Notes: generated from the letters alone by a model not told the origin. Counted from the first letter of the stretch, positions 34,207-43,225 are shown. The stretch: 64,000 nucleotides of DNA from an uncultured Muribaculaceae bacterium (GCA_910586995.1 CAJUKZ010000002.1:62001-126000); one strand, 5' to 3'. Program-made: numbers and translations.

Positions 34207-36258
34207 ATGCAAACAGGTAAAATCGGGGTTACAACCGAGAATATTTTCCCCGTAATAAAAAAATTTCTCTACAGTGACCATGAAATTTTTCTGCGCGAAC
34301 TTGTAAGCAACGCCGTCGATGCCACACAAAAGATCCGCACTCTCAGCTCATTCGGAGAGTTCAAAGGAGAGCTTGGCACACTTGATGTGCGCGTCAAAGT
34401 AGATCCTGAGGCAGGAACATTGACCGTCAGTGACCACGGCATAGGCATGACCGCAGAAGATATAGACAAATATATCAACCAGATCGCATTCTCCGGTGCA
34501 GAAGAATTCCTTAACAAATACAAGGATTCTGCAAACGCCATTATCGGCCACTTCGGTCTCGGTTTTTACTCTGCCTTCATGGTGGCAAAGAAAGTAGAGA
34601 TAATATCCCTGAGCTATAAGGAAGGAGCGAAAGCAGTGCGATGGAGTTGCGACGGATCGCCGGAATACAGCATGGAAGAAGCCGACAAGCAATCCCGAGG
34701 TACAGACATCGTACTCTATATCGACGACGACAATAAGGAATTCCTGCAGCAGTCGCGCATTGAATCAATGCTAAAGAAATACTGCCGTTTCCTCCCCGTT
34801 CCCGTAATATGCGGAAAGGAACAGGAATGGAAAGACGGAAAATACGTGGATACAGACCGCGACAAGGTTATAAACGCCACAGAGCCGTCATGGATGAAGA
34901 AACCATCCGAACTCAAAGATCAGGACTATATAGACTTCTATCATGAGCTTTATCCCGGACAGGAAGATCCGCTGTTCTGGATACACCTCAACGTAGATTA
35001 TCCCTTCACGCTTACAGGCATACTGTTCTTCCCCAAGATCAAGAACAATTTCGAGATCAACAAAAACCGCATCCAACTATATTGCAATCAGGTGTATGTG
35101 ACCGATTCTGTAGAAGGCGTCGTTCCCGAATTTATGATGCTTCTTCAGGGTGTTATTGATTCTCCCGACATACCTCTGAATGTGTCCCGCTCATACCTGC
35201 AATCTGACTCGGCTGTGCGAAAGATCTCCGGTTACATCACCAAGAAAGTATCGTCGCGACTCGAGGAAATATTTAAGGCAGACCGTGCGGACTTCGAGAA
35301 AAAGTGGGACGACATTCGCATTTTCATAGAGTACGGTATGCTCACCGACTCAAAATTTGCCGATGCAGCCATGAAGTTCGTCCTTCTCAAAGACACAGAA
35401 GACCACTACTACACACTCGACGAATACAAGACTCTCGTTGAAGCTGCACAGACCGACAAAGACCAAAATATCATATACCTCTACTCCACCGACACCGCAG
35501 CTCAATATGCCTACATCAACGCTGCAAAAGAAAAGGGGTATAATGTCCTGCTCATGGACGGCCAACTTGACAGCCACTTCATCGGCTTCCTGGAACAGAA
35601 ACTTGAGAAAACTCAGTTTGTACGCGTCGACAGCGATGCCACAGAGAACCTTATCAGACATTCCGACCGCGAAAGTGCAGATCTGACGGCATTGCAGCGC
35701 AATCTGCTTACTACAATATTCCAGTCACGCCTACCTGAGATAAAGGGTGCGAATCTGCTTGTAAACTTCGAATCGCTTGGAGAGAACGCCTTGCCTGTGA
35801 TCATCACTCAGAACGAGTACATGCGACGAATGAAGGATATGGCAGCCATGCAGCCGGGAATGAACTTCTACGGAGAACTTCCCGACAGCTATAATCTGAT
35901 CGTCAATGTGTCGCATCCGTTAGTCAAGAAAGTAATAACCGAAGCGGAAACTGATCTTAAAGCCGAAGTAGAGCCTATGGCAGCTTCCGTCGACGAAGCC
36001 AACAGCAAGATCGACGAGATAAACAAGCAGCTCGGCGACAAGAAGCCCGATGCCGAGCAGGACGCACAGCTGACAACCCTACGCAATCAGGCCGAGGAAT
36101 CACGCAAACAACAGACCGAGGTAATCAGCAAATATGCCGCTACACGCAACGACGTAGGTCAACTCGTGGACCTCGCACTCCTCGGCAACGGACTCCTCAA
36201 AGGCGAACCTCTGAGCCGCTTCATCCGCCGTTCAGTCGAGATCATGGAATCAAAATAA
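34207..36258 (+). CDS. htpG: Molecular chaperone HtpG (Hsp90)
   Basis: This 683-residue ATP-dependent chaperone has an N-terminal GHKL ATPase domain (FLRELVSNAVDATQKI, VSDHGIGMTAEDIDKYINQIAFSGAEEFL, IGHFGLGFYSAFMVA). The middle domain follows (YQL-type KDQDYIDFYHELYPGQEDPLFWIHLNVDYPF, ESLGENALPVIITQNEYMRRM) and then a C-terminal dimerisation domain. As usual for Bacteroidota, the sequence is longer than E. coli HtpG (624 residues), mainly through a Glu/Lys-rich helical segment at about 580-640. The gene stands alone with its own upstream gap and a terminator at 36284-36322. Confidence 0.97.
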   Translation: MQTGKIGVTTENIFPVIKKFLYSDHEIFLRELVSNAVDATQKIRTLSSFGEFKGELGTLDVRVKVDPEAGTLTVSDHGIGMTAEDIDKYINQIAFSGAEEFLNKYKDSANAIIGHFGLGFYSAFMVAKKVEIISLSYKEGAKAVRWSCDGSPEYSMEEADKQSRGTDIVLYIDDDNKEFLQQSRIESMLKKYCRFLPVPVICGKEQEWKDGKYVDTDRDKVINATEPSWMKKPSELKDQDYIDFYHELYPGQEDPLFWIHLNVDYPFTLTGILFFPKIKNNFEINKNRIQLYCNQVYVTDSVEGVVPEFMMLLQGVIDSPDIPLNVSRSYLQSDSAVRKISGYITKKVSSRLEEIFKADRADFEKKWDDIRIFIEYGMLTDSKFADAAMKFVLLKDTEDHYYTLDEYKTLVEAAQTDKDQNIIYLYSTDTAAQYAYINAAKEKGYNVLLMDGQLDSHFIGFLEQKLEKTQFVRVDSDATENLIRHSDRESADLTALQRNLLTTIFQSRLPEIKGANLLVNFESLGENALPVIITQNEYMRRMKDMAAMQPGMNFYGELPDSYNLIVNVSHPLVKKVITEAETDLKAEVEPMAASVDEANSKIDEINKQLGDKKPDAEQDAQLTTLRNQAEESRKQQTEVISKYAATRNDVGQLVDLALLGNGLLKGEPLSRFIRRSVEIMESK

Positions 36259-36283
36259 ATAAATTAGCCTGCAATACAGAATC

Positions 36284-36322
36284 ACACGTCGCACACCCTA
36301 AAGTGCGGCGTGTCTGTTTTTT
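36284..36322 (+). terminator. Rho-independent terminator after htpG
   Basis: An 11-bp stem (ACACGTCGCAC with GTGCGGCGTGT, 36284-36294 and 36303-36313, one mismatch) is followed by CTGTTTTTTAG. Confidence 0.85.
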
Positions 36323-36447
36323 AGGCGACCTATTTAAATATTTTTTATCCGTATGCGAATAAAATAACTATTATAATTTTTGTGGATAATGCAATTTTAT
36401 TAATTTCGCAACGTGATAACTCCTAATACAAAACATCCTTCACTCAT

Positions 36448-37017
36448 ATGATATTCAATTTCCGAATTGTTTCTGACGAAGTCGATAACTTCAAACGCGA
36501 AATTAAAATTGACGCAGAGGCTACTTTTCTTGATCTGAAAAACGCCATCTGCGACTCTGTCGGTTACGACAAGAATGCTCTGAGTTCATTCTTCCTTTGC
36601 GACCGCAATTGGGAACGCGAGAAAGAAATCACCCTGGAAGACATGGGGTCAGACTCATCCGAAGACGTCTTTCTTATGGATGAAGCCATTCTGAGCGACT
36701 ATATTGAAGACGAAGGACAACGCATGCAGTGGGTATTCGACTACATGACTGACCGCAGTTTCTTCATCGAAATGAAAGAGTTGATCACAGGAAAGAACCT
36801 TAAAGATCCGGTATGCACCTTATCGCTTGGACAAGCTCCGTCGCAGAACATCGATCTTGACGAATTCGAAGCACGTACAGAAGCCAAAGCGTCAGCAGCC
36901 GCAATTGCAGCCGCCGATGATGATCTTGACGAGGATTTCTACGGCTCATCGCAGTTCAACGAAGACGAATTCGACGCCGCCGGATTCGAGGATATGTCTT
37001 TCGACGACAAATTCTGA
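36448..37017 (+). CDS. Plasmid pRiA4b ORF-3-like protein
   Basis: This 189-residue acidic protein belongs to the pRiA4b ORF-3 / IS1096 passenger TnpR-like family: FRIVSDEVDNFKREIKIDAEATFLDLKNAICDSVGYD, FFLCDRNWEREKEITLEDMG. The fold is annotated as a ubiquitin-like/beta-grasp domain and its role is unknown. The C-terminal 45 residues are Ala then Asp/Glu-rich (KASAAAIAAADDDLDEDF). The family name comes from plasmids, but members are common on Bacteroidales chromosomes and I see no transposon nearby. Confidence 0.85.
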   Translation: MIFNFRIVSDEVDNFKREIKIDAEATFLDLKNAICDSVGYDKNALSSFFLCDRNWEREKEITLEDMGSDSSEDVFLMDEAILSDYIEDEGQRMQWVFDYMTDRSFFIEMKELITGKNLKDPVCTLSLGQAPSQNIDLDEFEARTEAKASAAAIAAADDDLDEDFYGSSQFNEDEFDAAGFEDMSFDDKF

Positions 37018-37061
37018 TCGCAGATTCCTGATTATTATAAGACAGAGGACTGTCTGACAAG

Positions 37062-37110
37062 ATAAACTGCACCACAAAAGTCATAAATAAACTTTTGTGG
37101 TGCAGTTTAT
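37062..37110. terminator. Long perfect hairpin between convergent genes
   Basis: A perfect 20-bp stem (37062-37081 with 37091-37110) has a 9-base loop. It begins 45 bases after the ORF-3-like stop. The stem is longer than most terminators and lacks a T-run immediately after, so it may instead be a repeat element or a structured RNA; see the companion repeat at 37127. Confidence 0.6.
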
Positions 37111-37126
37111 TTATGCTAAAGTAATA

Positions 37127-37202
37127 CCGACAAACGCTATCACCCCGCATAATGAAAAGAGTGTGACAGAAAAAAAATTGGCGGGATGATAACGTTTGTC
37201 GG
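37127..37202. repeat. Imperfect 22-bp inverted repeat next to the hairpin
   Basis: CCGACAAACGCTATCACCCCGC (37127-37148) and its near-complement at 37181-37202 match at 20 of 22 positions, around a 32-base loop. It lies between the ORF-3-like and MetE-like genes. Confidence 0.75.
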
Positions 37203-37219
37203 ATGTATAAGTGGCTGTG

Positions 37220-38305
37220 TCAGACCGCTAAAAGTTCATGGAGTTTGCGCCATTGATCTTCGTAATGCAATGCTCTTTGACTGTAGCTTGATAATTTAAA
37301 CCCTGTTCGCGTACTCAATGACAGCCGCGACGGATCTACCAATCGTGCTACTTTGTGGATCATCGCTGCTATTGAACCTCGATTTTCGGGGAAAGGACTA
37401 TGAGCATCTGCGAGTCCAAGCACTACATCCTTTTCTTGAGGAATGTGGCGCAATACCTCGATTGCATAGTCATTTTCAAGATCCAACGGGATAAAAAACT
37501 TATCCACATCAAGCGACGCCAACGCTTTAGGCATTATATTGTCAGGATATTCAATGTATTCCCATTCGGGAACGATTATTTCTCCACCGGAAATATAGAT
37601 GGACTTCTCCATATCATCAGGCAAACCTTCCATAGATCTGTTGATCACAGTTATCAACTCACGGTGAAGTCTGATCAAATCAACACCTCCCTGAAGCAAC
37701 CGCTTGGTGTAATTGTCGTTACACATCAGTCCGAGCGCAGTATCGTCGTATTGAATAGAACAGCACCCCAGAGCATGCAGATGAAGTACCGTCTGCCGAT
37801 AGGCTTCCGCTATATCATTTATTAAACCGTCAATTGATAAGGGATATATAGTCTCAGGTCTTCCGGCAGAAAGAGCATATACCTCCAATAGTAGATTTGC
37901 AGGAGACGGAAGCGTCTGACGGCATCTGGCACGACCAGCTACAACACTATAAAGAAAACAGAAGTCTTCGAAGAACGGATGAGCTGGATTAAAGCCAATA
38001 CGTCCTGTGATATGGAGAAGATCTGTCAAGGCTTCCACCGGTTGATAGATATGACCGCAGGACACATTCTCACATGAAATACCTTCGAGCCCGAACCAGA
38101 AGTCATTTGCCCAATGTTTTCGACGAAGTTCGCCGGAAGTGACAAATGGTACACCGCAGCGTATCTGACGCCCGACAATGTCGCGCACAGCATCGTCTTC
38201 AACCGCCGTGAGGTGTAAACGGTCAATTATCCCCCGCTCAAAATCGTGTCTGGCGGAAATCAGAGATTCATCAGGCAGAAAACTGCCAATAGTTTCAATT
38301 GTCAT
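37220..38305 (-). CDS. Short MetE-family protein (YxjG-like) with altered zinc site
   Basis: This 361-residue protein has the family hallmarks of the short cobalamin-independent methionine synthase-like group (COG0620, YxjG/YxjH): an N-terminal IGSFL.P and VTSGELRRKHWANDFWFGLEGI, a central SIQYDD, and a TIM-barrel C-terminus ending LSTRTGFKLSS. In the usual enzymes the zinc ligands are His and Cys of an HVCRGN-type motif, Glu of LEYD and Cys of SPQCGF. Here those sites read IYISGGE, IPLD and STRTGF, so all four ligands seem lost. It follows the DASS transporter gene by 6 bases, in a unit led by a cobalamin riboswitch. It may act on other substrates or be regulatory; function not assigned. Confidence 0.8.
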   Translation of the reverse strand: MTIETIGSFLPDESLISARHDFERGIIDRLHLTAVEDDAVRDIVGRQIRCGVPFVTSGELRRKHWANDFWFGLEGISCENVSCGHIYQPVEALTDLLHITGRIGFNPAHPFFEDFCFLYSVVAGRARCRQTLPSPANLLLEVYALSAGRPETIYPLSIDGLINDIAEAYRQTVLHLHALGCCSIQYDDTALGLMCNDNYTKRLLQGGVDLIRLHRELITVINRSMEGLPDDMEKSIYISGGEIIVPEWEYIEYPDNIMPKALASLDVDKFFIPLDLENDYAIEVLRHIPQEKDVVLGLADAHSPFPENRGSIAAMIHKVARLVDPSRLSLSTRTGFKLSSYSQRALHYEDQWRKLHELLAV

Positions 38306-38311
38306 AATAAT

Positions 38312-39826
38312 TTAGAAAATACCGTTTACTCCACAGATAATAAGTACTAGATATCCGAGGATTAAACCGACAAGCCCCATGATAAGGCCAGTCTTGACCA
38401 TATATTTTTGTTGAATAAAGCCAGTCGCATCGGCAAGAGCATTCGGTGGAGTCGATATCGGCAGAACCATAGCAACAGAAGAACTGATTGCGACACCTAT
38501 AAGTAAAGTAGAAACTCCTCCGAACGAAGACAATTGCTCTGTCATGGATGTACCTGCTATAGCAAGAATGGGGACAAATAAAGCGGCTGTGGCCGTGTGA
38601 CTGATGAAATTGGCCATAAGATAGCACAATAGGCCAGAACCAACGATCACAACCATAGGCGACCAAGAGCCGAAAGGCACTGCCTCTATTAGATGTCCGG
38701 CAAGTCCTGATTCTTTCATCGCAACTCCAAGAGCAAAAGCTCCTGCTATCATCCACAGGATGCTCCACGAGAGTTGCTCGAGATCGCGTTTAGTGATGAT
38801 TCCGGACATGCAAAGAACCGCAACAGGAAGCATTGCCACTACATTCGCATTGACACCTGTAAATGAATCGGTAAGCCACAGGAGGATAGTTATACCAAAC
38901 GTTGCGTACACCACCTTGTCTTTCCAATGAGGCGTATGATCAGATTCTATTTTAAGATGAATAGTCTTCTGCTTAAACGGGAACAGGGTTTTAAGCACTA
39001 ACCAAGCAATGAACAGGAGTACGATTGTAAGTGGAACCATAACCATCATCCATTGCCCGAATCCTATTCCCATATCCATTCCATTTGGGTCGTTCAGAAA
39101 TTTGAGTGCGATAGCATTAGGAGGCGTACCTATAGGCGTGCCCATACCACCGATGTTAGCTCCTACAGGGATTGCGAGAGCCAAACCAATTTTACCCTTG
39201 CCGTCGGACGGTAGCGCGCTAAGAACCGGAGCAAGAAAAGTAAGCATCATTGCGGCTGTAGCTGTGTTGCTTATAAACATGGAGAAAAGAGCCGTCACAA
39301 GAATAAAACCCAGAAGAACGTTTTCTGACTTAGTCCCGAACGGCAGCAGCATTACTTTTGCAAGTTTTACATCAAGCCCTGATTTAGTGGCTGCAATAGC
39401 AATAATGAACCCTCCGATAAAAAGCATGATTGTAGGATCGGCGAAGCAATGCAATATATCAGTATTGTTTATAAGGTTGGCCATCTTCCCACCACCTGCA
39501 TCTGTTTGGAAAAACCACAGCGCACTGTTTGATGCACAAAACAGAAGCAAGACTACGACCACAAGAGATGTAGTCCATGCAGGAACTGCGTCAAACAGCC
39601 ACATCAAGGCCGCAAACACAAATATCGCCAAAACCCGGTGTTCCACGGGCGATAATCCCGCCAATCCGTAAAATGACGATGGCGCGATCCAGAAGAATAG
39701 CGGAATTACTATTGCAAAAAATAGTTTTATAGACTTAATGCCTATAGTATTGCGGTTTCTGCGGTGGTTTTTTTTCCAATTATGGTATTCTTCCACCAGG
39801 TGAAACCCATGAAACATGGTAAACAT
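38312..39826 (-). CDS. DASS/SLC13-family sodium-coupled or exchange anion transporter
   Basis: This 504-residue inner-membrane protein has about 11-12 transmembrane helices. The two DASS motifs are SNTATAAMM (near 185) and SHTATAAL (near 410), each followed by the GTPPNA/STPPNA segments typical of divalent anion:sodium symporters. Family members carry succinate and other di- or tricarboxylates, sulfate or related anions. The riboswitch at 40222-40388 precedes it by about 395 bases, and the MetE-like gene follows 6 bases later. A 39-residue basic N-terminal tail precedes the first helix; a later start is possible. Confidence 0.88.
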   Translation of the reverse strand: MFTMFHGFHLVEEYHNWKKNHRRNRNTIGIKSIKLFFAIVIPLFFWIAPSSFYGLAGLSPVEHRVLAIFVFAALMWLFDAVPAWTTSLVVVVLLLFCASNSALWFFQTDAGGGKMANLINNTDILHCFADPTIMLFIGGFIIAIAATKSGLDVKLAKVMLLPFGTKSENVLLGFILVTALFSMFISNTATAAMMLTFLAPVLSALPSDGKGKIGLALAIPVGANIGGMGTPIGTPPNAIALKFLNDPNGMDMGIGFGQWMMVMVPLTIVLLFIAWLVLKTLFPFKQKTIHLKIESDHTPHWKDKVVYATFGITILLWLTDSFTGVNANVVAMLPVAVLCMSGIITKRDLEQLSWSILWMIAGAFALGVAMKESGLAGHLIEAVPFGSWSPMVVIVGSGLLCYLMANFISHTATAALFVPILAIAGTSMTEQLSSFGGVSTLLIGVAISSSVAMVLPISTPPNALADATGFIQQKYMVKTGLIMGLVGLILGYLVLIICGVNGIF

Positions 39827-40221
39827 AGAAGTTCCTTATTTAGAGTGTCTCAAAATATTCCGATAATAATGTGTCAGCAACACAATAATCCAGATGGGAA
39901 ATCATAAGATAAATCGGGATGCCGAAGATTGATGAGTTTTGACAACTTCAGACATCGTTGAACTCTAAGGAACTCAATAAGGAATTCCTTTTCGCACCTT
40001 GCACATTTCATAAAGAGATAATGATGTTTTAAGGTGGAAAAGATTAAAGACCGGAGGAACAATGGCATAAACAGACAGGATACAACAAATCAACTTCGAC
40101 AGACTGCCGTAGCTGCGATCAGGATTCACAAAAGAACTTTTGCAGATGTATCCCGACAAAATGGGGTCAATGTCAATTCTCCTCACTTCAAAATCTAATC
40201 CACGAGATTATTGAAATATTA
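39827..40221 (-). other. Long leader between riboswitch 2 and the DASS transporter, no gene supported
   Basis: About 395 bases separate the riboswitch from the transporter ATG. Two short minus-strand frames (39874-40068, 64 codons; 39974-40186, 70 codons from GTG) overlap each other, have no recognisable family and are not called. I see no clear terminator. The segment could be a decayed gene, or inserted sequence. Confidence 0.5.
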
Positions 40222-40388
40222 TGCGTCTGGCAGGTCTCCTGACTTATCCCATCTCACCGACACCTTCCCATCAAATTTGCTGACAGTGGCTATAAGCCGG
40301 TGATTTCACAAGAATTACAGTAGCGGGTCTGTTCCGGATTCACACCGGATTCCCTATTAATCGCATTTAAGCGAACCAAAACGTGAGA
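40222..40388 (-). promoter_or_regulatory. Cobalamin riboswitch 2, upstream of DASS transporter and MetE-like gene
   Basis: On the minus strand: AATAGGGAATCCGGTGTGAA, TCCGGAACAGACCCGCTACTGTAA, and a near-perfect B12 box AAGTCAGGAGACCTGCC (about 40225-40241). All key aptamer blocks are there. A canonical promoter lies immediately upstream (40389-40420). The aptamer is not near any ATG, so its control may be transcriptional. Confidence 0.95.
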
Positions 40389-40420
40389 CAAATTTAGTAC
40401 ATTTATTTCATTCCAACAAA
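40389..40420 (-). promoter_or_regulatory. Promoter in front of cobalamin riboswitch 2
   Basis: TAAATTTG at 40389-40396 and TTTG at 40417-40420 (minus strand), 20 bases apart, match the Bacteroidota -7/-33 consensus. It would place the start of transcription right at the aptamer. Confidence 0.75.
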
Positions 40421-40476
40421 TATAATGAAATTGTACTTATAGCTTGTTTAATAATAAATTTGAGCATATACGCCTG

Positions 40477-41016
40477 TCAGAAGTGCACTTCAGTATCCGG
40501 AATCCATTCCACGACCTCTCCTTTGCATAAGGAGCGACCGACATCTACAAGGCGCTGATTTGACGATCCGCGAAAAAGCAGATTGCGCGTGTCCCGCAGG
40601 GCCTCTACATATCTGCCATCCACCAATACATCTATATATGGTAGTACTGACCGCAACGTCTCATCCGCATTCACCTGCTCGAAAGTATATCCGGTATAGC
40701 ACCAGATATCGTGACCGGATTCCTTGAGTCTGCCGGCAAGAAGGGCAAGCACTCCGGCCTGCATCAGCGGATCGCCACCTGTAAAGGTGACTCCCCGGTT
40801 TTCAGCTCCTTCAATTGCAGCTACAATCTCGTCCACTGTCATTTCTTGCCCTGAATTCAGATCCCAGGTAGATGGATTCTGACATCCCGGACAATGATGC
40901 CTGCATCCGCTGAAATAAATTGCAGTACGCAATCCCGGCCCGTCGACCGACGTTCCTTCCACTATAGAAACCACACGCATGACTGCATTTCCACAGCCAT
41001 ATGTCATATCACACAT
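40477..41016 (-). CDS. nrdG: Anaerobic ribonucleoside-triphosphate reductase activating protein
   Basis: This radical SAM activase installs the glycyl radical on NrdD. The 179-residue protein (or 167 if the ATG at 40980 is used) has the cluster motif CRHHCPGCQNPSTWD, preceded by TSVDGPGLRTAIYFSG, then GVTFTGGDPLMQ. It starts one base after the nrdD stop, the usual operon order. Riboswitch 2 follows downstream but on a separate promoter, so it does not seem to control nrdDG. Confidence 0.95.
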   Translation of the reverse strand: MCDMTYGCGNAVMRVVSIVEGTSVDGPGLRTAIYFSGCRHHCPGCQNPSTWDLNSGQEMTVDEIVAAIEGAENRGVTFTGGDPLMQAGVLALLAGRLKESGHDIWCYTGYTFEQVNADETLRSVLPYIDVLVDGRYVEALRDTRNLLFRGSSNQRLVDVGRSLCKGEVVEWIPDTEVHF

Positions 41017-41017
41017 A

Positions 41018-43225
41018 TTATTTGTGCACTACACGGTCGTTAAGTTCGGCAAGCTTGGCACTGTTCCATCGGTCAGTAGTACCGACAAGATAGCCTGTGA
41101 TTCGCTGCAACCGGTCAATGGCTGTGCTACCGCAGCAAGGACATGTCTCAAGTGTCTCCTGTGCATCCTCGTAGCCACAATGCATGCAGCGGTTGCGGTT
41201 GTGGTTCACGGAACAATATCCTATATTATGCTTGTCCATCAGATCGACCACTGCAGCGATAGCATCTGGATTGTGCGTAGCATCACCGTCGATCTCCACA
41301 TAGAATATATGTCCGCCACGTGTCAGGTCATGATACGGAGCTTCGATCTTGGCCTTATGCGACGGTGAGCAATGATAGTATACAGGCACGTGGTTGGAAT
41401 TGGTGTAGTATGCACGGTCTGTAATTCCGGGAATTTCACCAAAGGCACGTTTGTCTTTCTGGGTGAATTTTCCTGACAGACCCTCGGCCGGAGTTGCCAG
41501 TACAGAGAAGTTATGTCCATAGCGCACCGAGAATTCATTGGCCTTGTCGCGCATGCGTGTCACAATCTTCAATCCAAGTTCCTGCGCTTCTTCAGACTCG
41601 CCATGATGCTTTCCTGTAAGCGCTACGAGACATTCGGCAAGACCGATGAAGCCGATACCGAGTGTTCCCTGATTTATCACACTTTCGATAGTTGCATCGG
41701 GACGGAGCTCTCCGCTTCCTACCCACAGGCGGGACATCAACAAAGGAAATTGCTTGACCAAGGCCGTGCGCTGGAAGTCAAAACGATCGTTGAGCTGTCG
41801 GGCCGTTATCTCAAGGATGTCTTCAAGTCTGCTGAAGAATGTAGAGATACGTTCCTCCTTGTCTATGATATTCATGCATTCAATAGCCAGACGAACTATA
41901 TTGATGGTCGTGAAGCTTAGATTGCCTCGTCCTACTGATGTCTTCTCACCGAAGCGGTTTTCAAAAACGCGCGTGCGGCATCCCATAGTAGCCACTTCAT
42001 ACATATATCGCCTTGGGTCTGCGGCATCCCATTTCTCATGCCGGTTGAATGTGGCGTCCAGATTCACGAAGTTAGGGAAGAACCGACGGGCTGTCACCTT
42101 GCAGGCCAGACGGTAAAGATCATAGTTACGATCTTCGGGCAGGTAGCTCACGCCTCGCTTTTTCTTCCATATCTGAATCGGGAAAATGGCTGTAGCTCCG
42201 TTGCCTACCCCACGGTATGTGGTATGAAGCAACTCGCGTATCACGCAACGCCCTTCCGCCGATGTATCCGTACCATAATTGATGGATGAGAACACTACCT
42301 GATTACCACCACGAGAATGTATCGTGTTCATATTGTGGATAAACGCCTCCATCGCCTGATGCACACGGCTCACAGTCCTGTTCATCGCATGCTGTAGAAC
42401 TCGTTCGTCACCCGAAAGGCCGTCGAGAGGCCGGCTGATAAAATCCTCTACATCCCGGTTGTAAAGATTGCTGTGATCCAATCCGTCAAGAGCCTCTATA
42501 TTCTTGACTTCCTCAATGAAAGAAGAACGCACGAATGGAGCGAGATAGAAATCAAATGCCGGAATAGCCTGCCCTCCATGCATTTCGTTCTGTGCAGTCT
42601 CCATCGAGATACATGCTATGATAGAGGCTGTCTCAATACGCTTGGCCGGACGCGATTCGCCATGACCTGCCACAAATCCATGACGTAGGATATTATCAAG
42701 CGGATGCTGCACGCAGGTAAGGCTCTTTGTAGGATAGTAATCCTTATCGTGAATATGGATATAACCATGCTTCACTGCATCACGGGCCTCGTTGGACAAC
42801 AGATAGTCGTCGACAAAAGGCTTGGTGGTCTCACTCGCGAATTTCATCATCATTCCCGCCGGAGAGTCGGTGTTCATATTCGCATTCTCACGGGTGATGT
42901 CATTGTTCTTAGCCTCGATTATTTCGAGGAAAATATCACGCGTCTTTGCCTGGCGTGCTATGCTGCGCTGGTCTCTATACGCGATATATTTCTTAGCCAC
43001 TTCCTTGCGGGGGCTTTTCATAAGCTCAAACTCCACACGGTCCTGAATGTCCTCGACTGTCATCTGATCGCTACCTGTCACACCTATGCGGTCGGTGATC
43101 TTCTGGATAAGCGCTTCATCCTCGCCAAGCTCTGTGTTGAGCATAGCCTTGCGTATGGCGGCCTTGATCTTTTCTTCATTGTAGCCAACGACACGTCCGT
43201 CGCGCTTAAGTACAGTCTGTATCAT
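41018..43225 (-). CDS. nrdD: Anaerobic (class III) ribonucleoside-triphosphate reductase
   Basis: It makes dNTPs from NTPs without oxygen or B12. The 735-residue protein has an N-terminal ATP-cone (VLKRDGRVVGYNEEKIKAAIRKA), the catalytic barrel with CISMETAQNEMHGGQ, a C-terminal zinc site (CMHCGYEDAQETLETCPCCGS) and the radical glycine G711 in RITGYLVG. nrdG follows directly. A canonical TACCTTTG promoter lies at 43296-43327. Its presence means DNA synthesis here need not rely on the B12-dependent class II enzyme. Confidence 0.97.
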   Translation of the reverse strand: MIQTVLKRDGRVVGYNEEKIKAAIRKAMLNTELGEDEALIQKITDRIGVTGSDQMTVEDIQDRVEFELMKSPRKEVAKKYIAYRDQRSIARQAKTRDIFLEIIEAKNNDITRENANMNTDSPAGMMMKFASETTKPFVDDYLLSNEARDAVKHGYIHIHDKDYYPTKSLTCVQHPLDNILRHGFVAGHGESRPAKRIETASIIACISMETAQNEMHGGQAIPAFDFYLAPFVRSSFIEEVKNIEALDGLDHSNLYNRDVEDFISRPLDGLSGDERVLQHAMNRTVSRVHQAMEAFIHNMNTIHSRGGNQVVFSSINYGTDTSAEGRCVIRELLHTTYRGVGNGATAIFPIQIWKKKRGVSYLPEDRNYDLYRLACKVTARRFFPNFVNLDATFNRHEKWDAADPRRYMYEVATMGCRTRVFENRFGEKTSVGRGNLSFTTINIVRLAIECMNIIDKEERISTFFSRLEDILEITARQLNDRFDFQRTALVKQFPLLMSRLWVGSGELRPDATIESVINQGTLGIGFIGLAECLVALTGKHHGESEEAQELGLKIVTRMRDKANEFSVRYGHNFSVLATPAEGLSGKFTQKDKRAFGEIPGITDRAYYTNSNHVPVYYHCSPSHKAKIEAPYHDLTRGGHIFYVEIDGDATHNPDAIAAVVDLMDKHNIGYCSVNHNRNRCMHCGYEDAQETLETCPCCGSTAIDRLQRITGYLVGTTDRWNSAKLAELNDRVVHK

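Noticed and set aside
36448..37017. pRiA4b ORF-3-like gene as a sign of a plasmid or transposon
   Set aside because: No transposase, replication gene or matching terminal repeats were seen; family members are common on chromosomes.
39009..39671. 220-codon plus-strand frame
   Set aside because: It lies entirely antisense to the DASS transporter, has no family resemblance, and reflects the transporter's codon pattern.
39874..40186. Two short minus-strand frames in the leader of the DASS gene
   Set aside because: They overlap each other, contain no recognised domain, and the CxxC in one is not enough to call a gene.
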